The position numbers were made by a program, and so were the translations under genes. 48,958 nucleotides of DNA, taken from contig JAESPD010000026.1 of the NCBI GenBank assembly GCA_016756855.1, positions 1-48,958 on the forward strand, written 5' to 3'. This DNA comes from a gamma proteobacterium endosymbiont of Lamellibrachia anaximandri. Lineage in GTDB: Bacteria > Pseudomonadota > Gammaproteobacteria > Chromatiales > Chromatiaceae. This document shows positions 26,838-37,334 of this stretch, in pieces. Below the pieces are notes generated by a model that did not search any database, was not told the DNA's origin, and worked only from the letters and a program-made list of their open reading frames with translations. Each line of letters opens with the position of its first letter. Positions within the stretch are counted from its first letter, which is position 1.

Positions 26838-27821
26838 CTAAGCATAATCATCCACCAAACCATCTGACATACGTCTTGTCACATCTGAACTGCCGGGGTC
26901 AGGCGAGTCTGTCGAACCAGTCATGCTCCCCCGGCCCCCTCTGCCGCCGTTGCCATTGGCATCAGCAAATGACTCCCGGCTCTCACGCTGTCCCACGTCC
27001 ACGTTGGCCAAATTCAGGTTGGCTTCGCCCAACATATCACGCAAACGGGGTATCGCAGCCTCCAGGGCCTCCCTTGTCAGGGGTTGCTGAGCGATGAAAC
27101 TTACGCTGGCCTGGTCATTTTGCACGGAGATGCGGATCTCCATCGGCCCCATATTCGGTGGTGTCAGCTTTATTTCAGCGCTCTGGATATTGCGGCCGAG
27201 CATCCACTGAATGCGTTCTCCTACGGCCTGATCCCACCCCGGCTGACTGACCGGCACATCGACTCGCAGCATCTCCATGCCCGGTCGGGCAGCGGTGCCG
27301 CCACCCAGTGACTGGAATCCGGCCAGATTGAATCCACCGGTAATTTCTCCAGCCGTCCTGCCCTCAAGGGCAACACCACCTTCTGAAACCATGCCCAAAC
27401 CGGCCAGATCACCCTTCGCCGCTCCCTGAGCCAGTTGCCCGAGCATCAACGCGGTTTTCATGTCAGCCTGGGCGTTTGTACCGATGGGGGGCAACGCTGT
27501 CTGCAGACCAGCGGTGTCTGTCAATTGGAAAGGGACTTGCGGCATTGTCTTGCCGTTTGCAGCGGGGTTGAGCGGCAGCAGGTTGCCGCCGGTAACTATA
27601 AACGGGGTCAGTTTGTCACTCCCCTCTACACCCGGCATCAGGGGCAGGGCAATGACAACCCCCTCTTCGAGGTCGTCGATCATCTCCTGCATCTGCTGAT
27701 CAAAAGGGTTTTCCGGCGCGCTGTCCGGTGATACAGCTGACTGATTACCGCCTTTTCCTGATGAGGCACCCGAGAGCGTGGCGGCTCCCTGGCTGGCGGG
27801 TAGTGCGGGTAACTGAAGCAT
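26838..27821 (-). CDS. FliK-like flagellar hook-length control protein
   Basis: A 327-residue protein with a low-complexity, Gly/Ala/Pro-rich first two thirds and a C-terminal hook-length-control domain at about residues 205-290. That domain shows ERIQWMLGRNIQSAEIKLTP, PNMGPMEIRISVQND and the conserved last helix. FliK is an exported ruler that switches the flagellar export substrate. The ATG at 27821 is chosen over an upstream in-frame GTG, and no clear ribosome binding site is seen. No other flagellar gene is in the window, so it is an orphan here. Confidence 0.75.
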   Translation of the reverse strand: MLQLPALPASQGAATLSGASSGKGGNQSAVSPDSAPENPFDQQMQEMIDDLEEGVVIALPLMPGVEGSDKLTPFIVTGGNLLPLNPAANGKTMPQVPFQLTDTAGLQTALPPIGTNAQADMKTALMLGQLAQGAAKGDLAGLGMVSEGGVALEGRTAGEITGGFNLAGFQSLGGGTAARPGMEMLRVDVPVSQPGWDQAVGERIQWMLGRNIQSAEIKLTPPNMGPMEIRISVQNDQASVSFIAQQPLTREALEAAIPRLRDMLGEANLNLANVDVGQRESRESFADANGNGGRGGRGSMTGSTDSPDPGSSDVTRRMSDGLVDDYA

Positions 27822-27898
27822 AAACACGGCCTGTCATACGAATCCTGACAGGTAACCAGCACAAACCGGGCCAGATTGACTCCGACCCCTTAGCAGTC

Positions 27899-27921
27899 AT
27901 GGTGCGCACAGCGCACCCTAC
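27899..27921. repeat. Short palindrome of the GGTGCGC type
   Basis: GGTGCGC and GCGCACC flank a three-base centre within ATGGTGCGCACAGCGCACCC. It overlaps the stop codon of the lipoprotein gene and may form a 3' hairpin. Only one copy is seen in the window. Confidence 0.55.
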
Positions 27922-28391
27922 AAAAGATCTTTTTTGCTCGCCCGGCGCCACTTGGCCGACTGGAGACGCCACTCTTCATCACTTTCCAGTGCCACCAGCA
28001 GCTCGATGCGCAACAGTTCACCACGCCATTGGCTCAACGCCTCACTACCCACAGGAGCGGTACCGGCAATGCCTGCAAACAGCACAACCCGCACCTGCGC
28101 ATCCTCAAGCAACTCCACCTGGTCGATCCGGTAGACGACATGAATCGATTTATGCCGCAGAAAGTAACCTGCCAGCAGGCGCCTGATCTCATGTCGGGTA
28201 CGCCTTCTGCCATCAGAATACTGCTCAGAGATCAGTGCTGCCGCACCGCTCAGATCCCGGCCCTCCACCGCAGCTTCACCTCTGGCGACGAATTGCCGGG
28301 CCTGATCTTCCGGTGACAGGTAGGGGGTATCGCTGCATCCTGCCAGCAGTATCAGTACCCAAAATAACGGCAGGCGAAGCAGGCAGTCCAA
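27918..28391 (-). CDS. Putative lipoprotein
   Basis: A 157-residue protein with a lipoprotein signal: a hydrophobic stretch (LPLFWVLILLAGC) with lipobox LAGC and Cys19. The mature part is short, rich in charged residues, and has an NTF2-like look (a helix around ARQFVARGEAAVEGRDLSGAA, then strands), but no family is certain. Translation probably starts at TTG (28391), with GAGG seven bases upstream overlapping the end of dapB. It follows dapB by four bases, so it is probably co-transcribed with it. Confidence 0.65.
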   Translation of the reverse strand: MDCLLRLPLFWVLILLAGCSDTPYLSPEDQARQFVARGEAAVEGRDLSGAAALISEQYSDGRRRTRHEIRRLLAGYFLRHKSIHVVYRIDQVELLEDAQVRVVLFAGIAGTAPVGSEALSQWRGELLRIELLVALESDEEWRLQSAKWRRASKKDLL

Positions 28392-28395
28392 GGGG

Positions 28396-29211
<816 letters not shown>

Positions 29212-29263
29212 TCAGTTGCCCGGTTAACCAGCGGATCATCAGCTCGTTAAGGCAGTTATATAA

Positions 29264-30415
29264 CTAAAAGCCCATTCCTTCAAAAAACTTCTTTACACCA
29301 TCCACCCAGGTGCTGGACTGAGGACTGTGCTTACTGCCACCTTTTTTCATGGTTTCATCAAATTTTCTCAGCAACTCCTGTTGCTCATCAGTCAGGTTTA
29401 CCGGTGTCTCCACCTGCACCTTGCAGAGCAGGTCACCCACAGCACCGCCACGCACCGGCTTCACCCCCTTGCCGCGCATGCGGAACATACGATCGGTCTG
29501 GGTCCCTGCCGGGATCTTGAGCATTACCTTACCACCGAGGGTCGGCACTTCAAGCTCCCCCCCCAGCGCCGCGACGGAAAAACTGATCGGCACTTCACAA
29601 TAGAGGTGGTTGTCCTCCCGTTTGAATATTCCGTGGGGTTTGACCACGACCTGCACATAGAGATCGCCCGAAGGACCACCATTCTCACCGGCCTCACCCT
29701 CACCGGAGAGACGGATACGGTCACCGGAATCGACCCCTGGCGGCACTTTCACCGAAAGGGTCTTGTGCTCCTGCACCCGACCCTGGCCATGACAGCTTGT
29801 ACAGGGATTATCGATAACGGAACCCTTGCCATGACAGCGCGGACAGGTCTGCTGCACAGAGAAGAATCCCTGCTGCATTCGCACCTGACCCTGTCCGCCG
29901 CAAGTATCGCAGACCTTGGGCTTGGAACCCTTCTTTGCCCCCGTACCACCACATGTATCACACTTGACCAGCGTGGGCACCCGAATCTTTACGGTGGTGC
30001 CGGAGACGGCATCCTCCAGTGAAAGCTGCAGGTTGTAGCGCAGATCGGAACCACGCTGTACACGGGGACCACCACCACCGCCGCCTCGGGCGCCACCGAA
30101 GATATCGCCGAACACGTCGCCGAAGATATCGCTGAAATTTGCGTTGCCGCCTCCAAAGCCCCCCGGGCCACCACCCATACTGGAATCGACACCGGCATGT
30201 CCAAACTGGTCATAGGCTGCCCGCTTCTGGGCATCTGAGAGAATCTCATAGGCCTCTTTGGCCTCCTTGAAACTCTTTTCAGCCTTACCCGCCTCGTCTC
30301 CGGTATTCCGGTCAGGATGAAACTTCATGGCAAGGCGCCGATAGGCCTTCTTTATCTCTGCCTCACTGGCGTTCTTTTGTACGCCCAGTACTTCGTAGTA
30401 ATCGCGTTTAGACAT
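29264..30415 (-). CDS. dnaJ: Chaperone DnaJ
   Basis: A 383-residue type I J-protein. The J domain has its HPD motif in KFHPDRN at about residue 32. A Gly-rich linker with [10 protein letters not shown] follows, then four CxxCxGxG-type zinc motifs ([44 protein letters not shown]) and the C-terminal substrate-binding domains. It stimulates the ATPase of DnaK and delivers substrates. A weak attenuator-like hairpin separates it from dnaK. Confidence 0.98.
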   Translation of the reverse strand: MSKRDYYEVLGVQKNASEAEIKKAYRRLAMKFHPDRNTGDEAGKAEKSFKEAKEAYEILSDAQKRAAYDQFGHAGVDSSMGGGPGGFGGGNANFSDIFGDVFGDIFGGARGGGGGGPRVQRGSDLRYNLQLSLEDAVSGTTVKIRVPTLVKCDTCGGTGAKKGSKPKVCDTCGGQGQVRMQQGFFSVQQTCPRCHGKGSVIDNPCTSCHGQGRVQEHKTLSVKVPPGVDSGDRIRLSGEGEAGENGGPSGDLYVQVVVKPHGIFKREDNHLYCEVPISFSVAALGGELEVPTLGGKVMLKIPAGTQTDRMFRMRGKGVKPVRGGAVGDLLCKVQVETPVNLTDEQQELLRKFDETMKKGGSKHSPQSSTWVDGVKKFFEGMGF

Positions 30416-30481
30416 GCGTTGTTGAACCGAACTTCAAGCTTATATGATATTTGGAACGCAAAGCATTCCCCCAATAAACGC

Positions 30482-30517
30482 CAAAACCGCGCACCAACCG
30501 AAGGGTCGATGCGCGGT
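30482..30517 (-). terminator. Attenuator-like hairpin between dnaK and dnaJ
   Basis: Arms ACCGCGCA and TGCGCGGT enclose a 16-base loop and are followed by TTTT on the minus strand. It probably lowers dnaJ expression relative to dnaK. Confidence 0.5.
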
Positions 30518-30539
30518 ATTTCAGCAAGGCAATCCGGCC

Positions 30540-32495
30540 TTACTTTTTGTCGTCTTTGACCTCTTCAAACTCGGCATCGACCACATTGTCGTCGGCACCG
30601 CCCTGAGCACCGGCGTCGTCGCCTGCTGCGTCGGCAGCACCCGCCGCGGCTTCGGCGGCGCCCGCGTCACCACCCTGCTGGGCGTAGAGACGTTCGGCCA
30701 TTTTCGACGAAGCATCGGTGAGTACTTTGGTCTTCGCCTCAATGGCATCCTTGTCGTTGCCTTTCATCGCCTCTTCGAGATCTTTGATCGCCGCTTCGAT
30801 AGCGTCCTTCTCACCGGCTTCCAGCTTGTCGTCACCAAGCTCTTCCATCGACTTTTTGGTGGCGTGAATCATATTGTCCGCCTGGTTGCGAACCGTTGCC
30901 AGCTCCTGGAACTGGCGATCTTCATCGGCATGAGCCTCGGCGTCCTTCACCATACGGTCGACCTCGTCATCACTCAAACCGGAGGAGGCCTTGATGACAA
31001 TCGACTGCTCCTTACCGGTCGCCTTGTCTTTGGCTGAAACATTGAGGATGCCGTTGGCATCGATATCGAAGCTCACCTCGACCTGCGGCACACCACGAGG
31101 CGCCGGAGGAATGTCGGTCAGATCGAAACGACCCAGGGATTTATTGGCCCCTGCCTGTTCACGCTCACCCTGCAGTACATGCACGGTCACCGCAGTCTGA
31201 TTGTCATCGGCAGTGGAGAAAACCTGGGACGCACTGGTCGGGATGGTGGTGTTCTTGTCGATCAGTTTGGTCATCACGCCACCAAGGGTCTCGATACCAA
31301 GGGAGAGCGGAGTAACGTCGAGCAGCAGCACGTCCTTGACCTCACCGCCCAATACACCACCCTGGATAGCGGCGCCGATGGCCACCGCCTCATCCGGATT
31401 GACGTCCTTACGGGGTTCCTTGCCGAAAAAGGCCTGTACCTGCTCCTGTACCTTGGGCGTGCGGCTCTGACCACCGACCAGGATCACCTCGTCGATATCG
31501 GAGGTGGAGAGGCCTGCATCCTTGAGGGCGATCCTGCAAGGGTCGATGGTGCGAGTCACCAGATCGTCCACCAGGGATTCCAGCTTAGATCGGGTCAGCT
31601 TGATGTTCAGGTGTTTGGGACCGGTCTGATCCGCCGTGATATAGGGCAGATTGATATCGGTCTGCAGGCTGCTGGAGAGTTCAACCTTGGCCTTTTCCGC
31701 ACCCTCTTTCAAACGCTGCAGAGCCAACGGGTCGTTGCGCAGATCCACGCCCTGATCCTTTTTGAACTCCGCGACCAGGAAGTCGATGATGCGCATGTCG
31801 AAATCTTCACCGCCGAGGAAGGTATCGCCATTGGTGGAGAGCACCTCGAACTGGTGTTCTCCATCAATCTCGGCGATTTCAATGATCGAGATATCGAAAG
31901 TGCCGCCGCCCAGATCGTAGACCGCCAGAGTCTGGTCGCCGCGCTTCTTGTCCATGCCGTAGGCCAGGGCCGCAGCAGTAGGCTCGTTGATGATGCGCTT
32001 GACGTCGAGACCGGCGATACGGCCCGCATCTTTGGTGGCCTGACGCTGGGAGTCGTTGAAGTAGGCCGGAACGGTGATCACTGCTTCGGTCACATCTTCA
32101 CCAAGATAATCCTCAGCGGTCTTCTTCATCTTCTGCAGGATCTTCGCAGCGATCTCCGGCGGGGCCATCTTTTTGCCACTGATATCGACCCAGGCATCGC
32201 CATTGTCAGCTTTGACAATCTTGTAGGGCACCATATCCATATCGCGCTGCACCACATCGTCCTTAAACATACGGCCGATCAGGCGCTTGATGGCAAACAG
32301 GGTGTTGTCGGGGTTGGTCACCGCCTGACGCTTGGCCGACTGCCCCACCAGGATTTCACCATCATTCGCATAGGCGATGATGGAGGGGGTGGTGCGATCA
32401 CCTTCGCTGTTTTCGATCACTTTTGCGGTATCACCTTCCATCACTGCCACGCAGGAGTTGGTGGTACCCAGATCGATTCCTATGATCTTGCCCAT
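30540..32495 (-). CDS. dnaK: Chaperone DnaK (Hsp70)
   Basis: A 651-residue Hsp70. The ATPase domain starts with [15 protein letters not shown], with [17 protein letters not shown] and [14 protein letters not shown] as further signatures, and the linker is [16 protein letters not shown]. The C-terminal tail is rich in Ala, Gly and Asp and ends EEVKDDKK. It works with GrpE and DnaJ encoded next to it. A sigma-32-like promoter overlapping the grpE stop codon drives it. Confidence 0.99.
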   Translation of the reverse strand: MGKIIGIDLGTTNSCVAVMEGDTAKVIENSEGDRTTPSIIAYANDGEILVGQSAKRQAVTNPDNTLFAIKRLIGRMFKDDVVQRDMDMVPYKIVKADNGDAWVDISGKKMAPPEIAAKILQKMKKTAEDYLGEDVTEAVITVPAYFNDSQRQATKDAGRIAGLDVKRIINEPTAAALAYGMDKKRGDQTLAVYDLGGGTFDISIIEIAEIDGEHQFEVLSTNGDTFLGGEDFDMRIIDFLVAEFKKDQGVDLRNDPLALQRLKEGAEKAKVELSSSLQTDINLPYITADQTGPKHLNIKLTRSKLESLVDDLVTRTIDPCRIALKDAGLSTSDIDEVILVGGQSRTPKVQEQVQAFFGKEPRKDVNPDEAVAIGAAIQGGVLGGEVKDVLLLDVTPLSLGIETLGGVMTKLIDKNTTIPTSASQVFSTADDNQTAVTVHVLQGEREQAGANKSLGRFDLTDIPPAPRGVPQVEVSFDIDANGILNVSAKDKATGKEQSIVIKASSGLSDDEVDRMVKDAEAHADEDRQFQELATVRNQADNMIHATKKSMEELGDDKLEAGEKDAIEAAIKDLEEAMKGNDKDAIEAKTKVLTDASSKMAERLYAQQGGDAGAAEAAAGAADAAGDDAGAQGGADDNVVDAEFEEVKDDKK

Positions 32496-32560
32496 GTTTC
32501 TCTATCTCCGAATTCTATATCTAAAATTAATGTGCTGATTCTTGCTAACTGACTCTATAA

Positions 32561-32586
32561 ATGGGGTCAGCCGAAAAAACTTCAAG
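32561..32586 (-). promoter_or_regulatory. Sigma-32 heat-shock promoter of dnaK
   Basis: CTTGAA (32586-32581) and CCCCAT (32566-32561) are 14 bases apart on the minus strand, close to the consensus CTTGAAA-N11-16-CCCCATNT. The -35 element overlaps the grpE stop codon. Confidence 0.8.
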
Positions 32587-33193
32587 CCTTTTCATCAACG
32601 GGTGCGGACGGCGCCTTGGAAACCATCACCATTGCCGGACGAATGAGGCGGCCATTCAGACGGTAACCCTTCTGCACAACAGCCACTACCGTATTAGGCT
32701 CCACGTCATCCCGCTCCTGCATCGACATCGCCTGATGGAATTCCGGATTAAAAATCTCACCCGTAGGATCGACCTGTTCCACACCATTCTTTTCCATCAC
32801 GCTGTTGAGCAGCCTGAGGGTCAGCTCTGTGCCTTCGCGCAGCTTCTCCACATCGGTGTTCTCTTCCTGCGCGGCCTGATGACCCAGCTCCAGGCTATCC
32901 CAGACCTGCAGCAAGTCCTGAGAGAACTTGTCCAGCGCGAATTTATGGGCATTTTCCAAGTCACGTTCCTGACGCTTGCGCAGATTATCCATCTCGGCCC
33001 GGGAACGCATCAGTTGATCCCAGTGATCGTCGGCCTTGCTGCGGGCGTCTTCAAGCAACTTCGTCAGCCCCTCCGGGGAGACTTCATCGGCAACGGACTC
33101 ATCCTCAATCACCACTTCAACATCCGGGGCTTCGCTCACACCCTCTGTCTTCACTACCTCTTCGCTGGACTCTGCCGACTGATCCTTATCCAT
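32582..33193 (-). CDS. grpE: Nucleotide exchange factor GrpE
   Basis: A 203-residue DnaK exchange factor. An acidic N-terminus leads to a long coiled coil (about residues 40-95, LEDARSKADDHWDQLMRSRA) and then a C-terminal beta domain with NPEFHQAMSMQERDDVEPNTV and KGYRLNGRLIRPAMVMVSK. It follows hrcA by 60 bases and has its own heat-shock promoter. Confidence 0.97.
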   Translation of the reverse strand: MDKDQSAESSEEVVKTEGVSEAPDVEVVIEDESVADEVSPEGLTKLLEDARSKADDHWDQLMRSRAEMDNLRKRQERDLENAHKFALDKFSQDLLQVWDSLELGHQAAQEENTDVEKLREGTELTLRLLNSVMEKNGVEQVDPTGEIFNPEFHQAMSMQERDDVEPNTVVAVVQKGYRLNGRLIRPAMVMVSKAPSAPVDEKA

Positions 33194-33241
33194 CTCTCAC
33201 TTAACCTCTGAATCTCAATATTTTGCTCTGAATTACCCGAC

Positions 33242-33269
33242 AAATTGGGGTTGCTATCTGTTTTTCAAG
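33242..33269 (-). promoter_or_regulatory. Sigma-32 heat-shock promoter of grpE
   Basis: CTTGAA (33269-33264) and CCCCAATTT (33250-33242) are separated by 13 bases on the minus strand. The -35 element lies in the last codons of hrcA, and the -10 is about 50 bases before the grpE ATG. Confidence 0.75.
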
Positions 33270-34309
33270 GCCGCACCCAAAATCTTTGCCGTAACATCGA
33301 CAATGGGGATCACCCTTTCATACTCCATGCGGGTTGGGCCGATGACTGCCAGCATGCCCACCACATCCTCATCCACCTGATAGGGAGCAGTCACAATGGA
33401 GCAACCATTAAGCATCTGGAAGCCCGACTCCTCGCCAATAAAGATCTGCACCCCGTCAGCGTTATGAAACTGATCGAGCAGATGGAGGATCTCGCGCTTC
33501 TCGGCAAAGGCATCGAACAGTTTGCGCAGCTGCTGCAGACTGGCCAGATCCTCGAATTCCATCAGATTGGTCTGCCCGGCGATTAGACAATCTTCGTGGG
33601 GCGCACTTGCATCAACCACCTCTCCCGCCATCTCCAGCGCCTGTGCCATGGTCTGATCGAAACTTTCACGGGCGGCATTCAGTTCTTCCAGCACCCGGCT
33701 ACGCACCTTCTCCATCTCCAACCCGGAGAAGGAGTGGTTGAGAAAATTGGCTGCCTGATCCAACTCCAGACGGGTAAAATCCCGATGGGTATTGAGGATG
33801 CGGTTGGCCACCTCGCCATCATTGGTTACCAGGATCGCCAACACCCGATTTTCGGATAGCGGCAGAAACTCGATCTGACGGAATGCCGTGCGTTCTCGCC
33901 TCGGGACCGTCACAATCCCGGCCATGTGCGTCACGCCGGAGAGCAGCTGCGAGGCTGAGGTCAGCAGGTTGCCTGCATCACCGGAGTAAGCCAGCTCGGT
34001 GCGAATGCGTTCAATCTCTCCCGCCTGCAACCGCTGCACCGTGAGCAGAGAGTCAATGAACATACGAAAACCGGTCACAGTGGGAATCCGCCCGGCCGAG
34101 GTATGTGGCGACGCCACCAGCCCAAGATCCTCCAGGTCGCACATCACATTGCGGATGGTCGCAGGACTCAGGTCCATCCCGGCATCCTTCGCCAGGGTTC
34201 TGGAACCCACGGGTTGGCCATCACGGATATAGCGTTCAATCAGCACTTTGAGAAAGTGCTGGGCACGTTCGCCAACCCCGCTTTCACTGATTACCTTCTT
34301 CGTTGCCAA
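33254..34309 (-). CDS. hrcA: Heat-inducible transcription repressor HrcA
   Basis: A 351-residue repressor with an N-terminal winged helix (about residues 10-80, DLSPATIRNVMCDLEDLGLVASPHTSAGRIPT) and a GAF-like regulatory region. It binds CIRCE elements and needs GroEL for folding in known cases. The start is TTG at 34309, with GGAGG a few bases upstream; no nearby ATG fits. A CIRCE element lies 25 bases upstream, so it controls itself. It heads the grpE-dnaK-dnaJ cluster. Confidence 0.96.
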   Translation of the reverse strand: MATKKVISESGVGERAQHFLKVLIERYIRDGQPVGSRTLAKDAGMDLSPATIRNVMCDLEDLGLVASPHTSAGRIPTVTGFRMFIDSLLTVQRLQAGEIERIRTELAYSGDAGNLLTSASQLLSGVTHMAGIVTVPRRERTAFRQIEFLPLSENRVLAILVTNDGEVANRILNTHRDFTRLELDQAANFLNHSFSGLEMEKVRSRVLEELNAARESFDQTMAQALEMAGEVVDASAPHEDCLIAGQTNLMEFEDLASLQQLRKLFDAFAEKREILHLLDQFHNADGVQIFIGEESGFQMLNGCSIVTAPYQVDEDVVGMLAVIGPTRMEYERVIPIVDVTAKILGAALKNR

Positions 34310-34333
34310 AAAGCCCTCCGCAAAGGCACACTG

Positions 34334-34360
34334 TTAGCACTCTTTTATACCGAGTGCCAA
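34334..34360. promoter_or_regulatory. CIRCE element (HrcA operator)
   Basis: TTAGCACTC, nine bases, then GAGTGCCAA: the consensus TTAGCACTC-N9-GAGTGCTAA with one mismatch. It lies directly upstream of hrcA. A sigma-70-like TTGACT followed after 17 bases by TAGTTT lies further upstream on the minus strand. Confidence 0.93.
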
Positions 34361-34538
34361 AACCGGGTGAAAACTAGCAATTCGCCCCTTTTGAGTCAAG
34401 GAATATAAGCCTTCTGAATGCTTGGATTGGCTTGATGCACATGCTAAGTTCGCTTGGGGAAACTCTGAACAGATAGAGAAACCTGTCATTCTGACTAGGG
34501 CCTGAGTTATCAGGTGCCATTGGAGTCTCTGAATTAAA

Positions 34539-35408
34539 ATGAACCAGCCTTTCCAGCGCATCGGATTGATCGGCAAGCACGGGGACCCGACCGTCAAGGC
34601 GACAACCCGCCGTCTCTGGGATTTCCTCTCCCGGCGCGGTCACGACGTACTGCTGGAAGAGGCCACCTGCAAACTGCTGGAGGGTCGTCCCCTGCCCGGC
34701 ATTCCCGAAATCGACCTGCCCAGTAACAGCGATCTGGTGATCGTGGTGGGTGGTGACGGCACCCTACTGCACGCTGCCCGTGTGCTGGCAGACCAGGACA
34801 CCCCCATTCTCGGTATCAATCTCGGCAGGCTCGGTTTTCTCGCTGACATCTCACCTGAAGAGATGCTGCCCCACCTCGACACCATTCTGGCTGGGGATTA
34901 CGACGAGGAGCGGCGCTTCATGCTGCAGGCCTCCATCGGTGACGGCAAGGGTTCGAGCGATGCCATCCCTGCATTCAATGATGTGGTGGTGCACAAATGG
35001 AACATTGCCCGCATGATCGAATTCGAGACCTATATCAACGGCAAACTGGTCAATGACCAGCGCTCTGACGGCCTCATCATCTCCACACCGACCGGCTCCA
35101 CGGCCTACGCGCTCTCCGGCGGTGGCCCCCTGCTGATGCCTTCGCTCAACGCTCTGGTGTTGGTCCCCATCTGTCCCCATACCCTGAGCAACCGTCCCAT
35201 CGTGGTGGATGGTGACAGTGAAGTGGAGATTCACCTGGCCCAGGGTCATGCGGAACATGTCCGGGTCACTTGTGACGGCCAGGCCACGCTTCCGGTGGTG
35301 GAGGGAGAGATAATCCGCATCCGCAAAGCGGAGCACCCCGTTCGACTGATCCATCCCCGCGGACACGATCACTACAATCTCCTGCGCGCCAAGTTGGGCT
35401 GGGGCTGA
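34539..35408 (+). CDS. nadK: NAD kinase
   Basis: A 289-residue kinase that makes NADP from NAD. The diagnostic GGDGT motif lies at residues 71-75 (VIVVGGDGTLLHAARVL). The NAD-binding STPTGSTAYALSGGGPL segment and FNDVVVHK are also present. It is divergent from hrcA and its stop codon overlaps the recN start by one base, so the two form an operon. Confidence 0.97.
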   Translation: MNQPFQRIGLIGKHGDPTVKATTRRLWDFLSRRGHDVLLEEATCKLLEGRPLPGIPEIDLPSNSDLVIVVGGDGTLLHAARVLADQDTPILGINLGRLGFLADISPEEMLPHLDTILAGDYDEERRFMLQASIGDGKGSSDAIPAFNDVVVHKWNIARMIEFETYINGKLVNDQRSDGLIISTPTGSTAYALSGGGPLLMPSLNALVLVPICPHTLSNRPIVVDGDSEVEIHLAQGHAEHVRVTCDGQATLPVVEGEIIRIRKAEHPVRLIHPRGHDHYNLLRAKLGWG

Positions 35409-37081
35409 TGCTGACCCAGATACATGTTCGTAATCTGGCCACAGTTGCAGCACTGGAACTCGACCTGTTTTCTGGACTGAGCGCCCTCACTGGTGAGACG
35501 GGGGCGGGTAAATCCATCCTGATCGATGCCCTTGGTCTGGCCCTCGGCGGCAAAACGGACAACAGCATGATCAGGAGTGGCAGTGAACGGGCCGAAATCA
35601 CCGCCATCTTCGATCTCTCCGCCCTGCCGGAGATCCGCCACTGGCTCCAGAATCACTCCCTCGACGACGAGAACGACTGCCTGCTACGGCGCGTACTCTC
35701 CAAAGAGAGCCGCTCCCGCGCCTATATCAACGGCCGTCCTGTCCCTATCCAACAGGTCCAGGAACTGGGGCAACGTTTGGTGCAGATTCATGGCCAACAC
35801 GCGCACCAATCACTCTTGCGCTCCCACTATCAGCGACGTCTGCTCGATGCCTACGGGGGCCATCTTGCCCTGACAAAAACAGTCGATGAGTCATTCAGGG
35901 ACTACCGCAAATCACTGGAGCAGCTGGAAACCCTGCTGGCCGCTGCTGCAGACCGCGTCTCCCGGCTCGATCTGCTCCGATTTCAGTCCAATGAGTTGTC
36001 ACAGTTGGGTGCTTCCGCCGCAGAGATCGAGACGTTGGACAGGGATCACAAGCGCCTGAGCCACCTGGAACGACTGCGAAATGGTTGTGGAGAGGTGATC
36101 GATGGGCTCGATGAGAACGAACCGTCACTGCGCAGCCAACTTGCGCGTCTGAGTGATGAACTCAACGTATTACAGGGGCTGGACAGCCATCTCGAAGAAC
36201 CCGGAGAGATACTGGCGAGCGCCCTGATTCAGGTGGATGAGGCCCTGATCGGCCTGCGTGACTACCTCTCAGGTCTTGAACTCGATCCCGAGAGCCTGCA
36301 ACAGGTGGAAGAACGCATCGGCGCACTGCATGACATGGCGCGAAAATACCGGGTCAACCCGGAGAAACTCCCCCAACGCCTGCAACAGATCCGGCAAGAG
36401 CTGGCGCAACTGGAAAACGCCGATGTAGAGCTGGAGACCCTGTCAACGCGCGTTGAAAAACAACGGGAGGCGTTTTTAGGGCAGGCGGAAAAACTGAGCG
36501 GCAAGCGCCGTCATGCCGGCAAACGCCTGGCTCATGAGATCAGCGCTGCCATGCAACAGCTGGGGATGCCCGGTGGCCGTTTCGATGTCACCCTGAAGGA
36601 GATCAACGCAGCAAATGCCAACGGCTCTGGGCTCGAGCAGATCGAATTCATGGTCTCCGCCAATCCAGGCATGCCCCTACAGCTCCTCAACAAGGTGGCC
36701 TCCGGCGGTGAACTCTCCCGCATCAGTCTGGCCATCCAGGTTGCCACCATCCGTTACGGTGATACCCCGACTCTCGTATTCGATGAGGTCGATGTCGGCA
36801 TCGGTGGCAGTGTGGCTGAGATCGTAGGCCAAATGCTGCGCACCCTCGGTGAGTCCAGGCAGATTCTCTGTGTCACCCACCTGCCCCAGGTAGCAGCACA
36901 GGCTCTGAACCACCTCCAGGTACAGAAGAGCACGAGCAATAAGCTGACCCGGACAGAGATCACACCACTGGGGGATGAGAGCCGCGTACAGGAGATCGCC
37001 CGCATGTTGGGCGGCATCGAAATCACTGAGCAGACGCTCGCCCACGCTGAAGAGATGATCTCCCTCGCGGACAGGCGGTAA
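35408..37081 (+). CDS. recN: DNA repair protein RecN
   Basis: A 557-residue SMC-like protein for double-strand break repair. Walker A GETGAGKS lies at about residues 29-36, a long coiled coil fills the middle, and the ABC signature VASGGELSRISLAIQ and Walker B TLVFDEVDVGIGG lie near the C-terminus. It is co-transcribed with nadK, as in many gammaproteobacteria. RecN genes are often SOS-controlled; no LexA box was identified upstream of nadK. Confidence 0.97.
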   Translation: MLTQIHVRNLATVAALELDLFSGLSALTGETGAGKSILIDALGLALGGKTDNSMIRSGSERAEITAIFDLSALPEIRHWLQNHSLDDENDCLLRRVLSKESRSRAYINGRPVPIQQVQELGQRLVQIHGQHAHQSLLRSHYQRRLLDAYGGHLALTKTVDESFRDYRKSLEQLETLLAAAADRVSRLDLLRFQSNELSQLGASAAEIETLDRDHKRLSHLERLRNGCGEVIDGLDENEPSLRSQLARLSDELNVLQGLDSHLEEPGEILASALIQVDEALIGLRDYLSGLELDPESLQQVEERIGALHDMARKYRVNPEKLPQRLQQIRQELAQLENADVELETLSTRVEKQREAFLGQAEKLSGKRRHAGKRLAHEISAAMQQLGMPGGRFDVTLKEINAANANGSGLEQIEFMVSANPGMPLQLLNKVASGGELSRISLAIQVATIRYGDTPTLVFDEVDVGIGGSVAEIVGQMLRTLGESRQILCVTHLPQVAAQALNHLQVQKSTSNKLTRTEITPLGDESRVQEIARMLGGIEITEQTLAHAEEMISLADRR

Positions 37082-37334
37082 TCCCCCCAGAGGGCGAATT
37101 GTAAACAATCATCACTTGCCGGCCTGATTGGCCAACCCCCCCGCCATTTTATTGTGTTTTTGTGACACACTTCTCAGCCCTTGCCCATCAGGACAATATC
37201 TCGAAGGTCTGAATGAGATCTTGGCAGACAGATCCAGTCCGATGTAAATTTAGGTTTCATGCCCTATCTTACGGACCTTGCTGCGCGTTATTCTGAGTTC
37301 TATACAAAGTAGCCACAAGATAAAAAGTGCCGTT

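Noticed and set aside
31179-32552. A 457-codon plus-strand open frame opposite dnaK
   Set aside because: Fully antisense to dnaK, low-information translation and no ribosome binding site.
34310-34400. A sigma-32 promoter for hrcA
   Set aside because: CTTGACTC upstream of hrcA lacks a matching CCCCAT element; a sigma-70 type promoter with CIRCE fits better.
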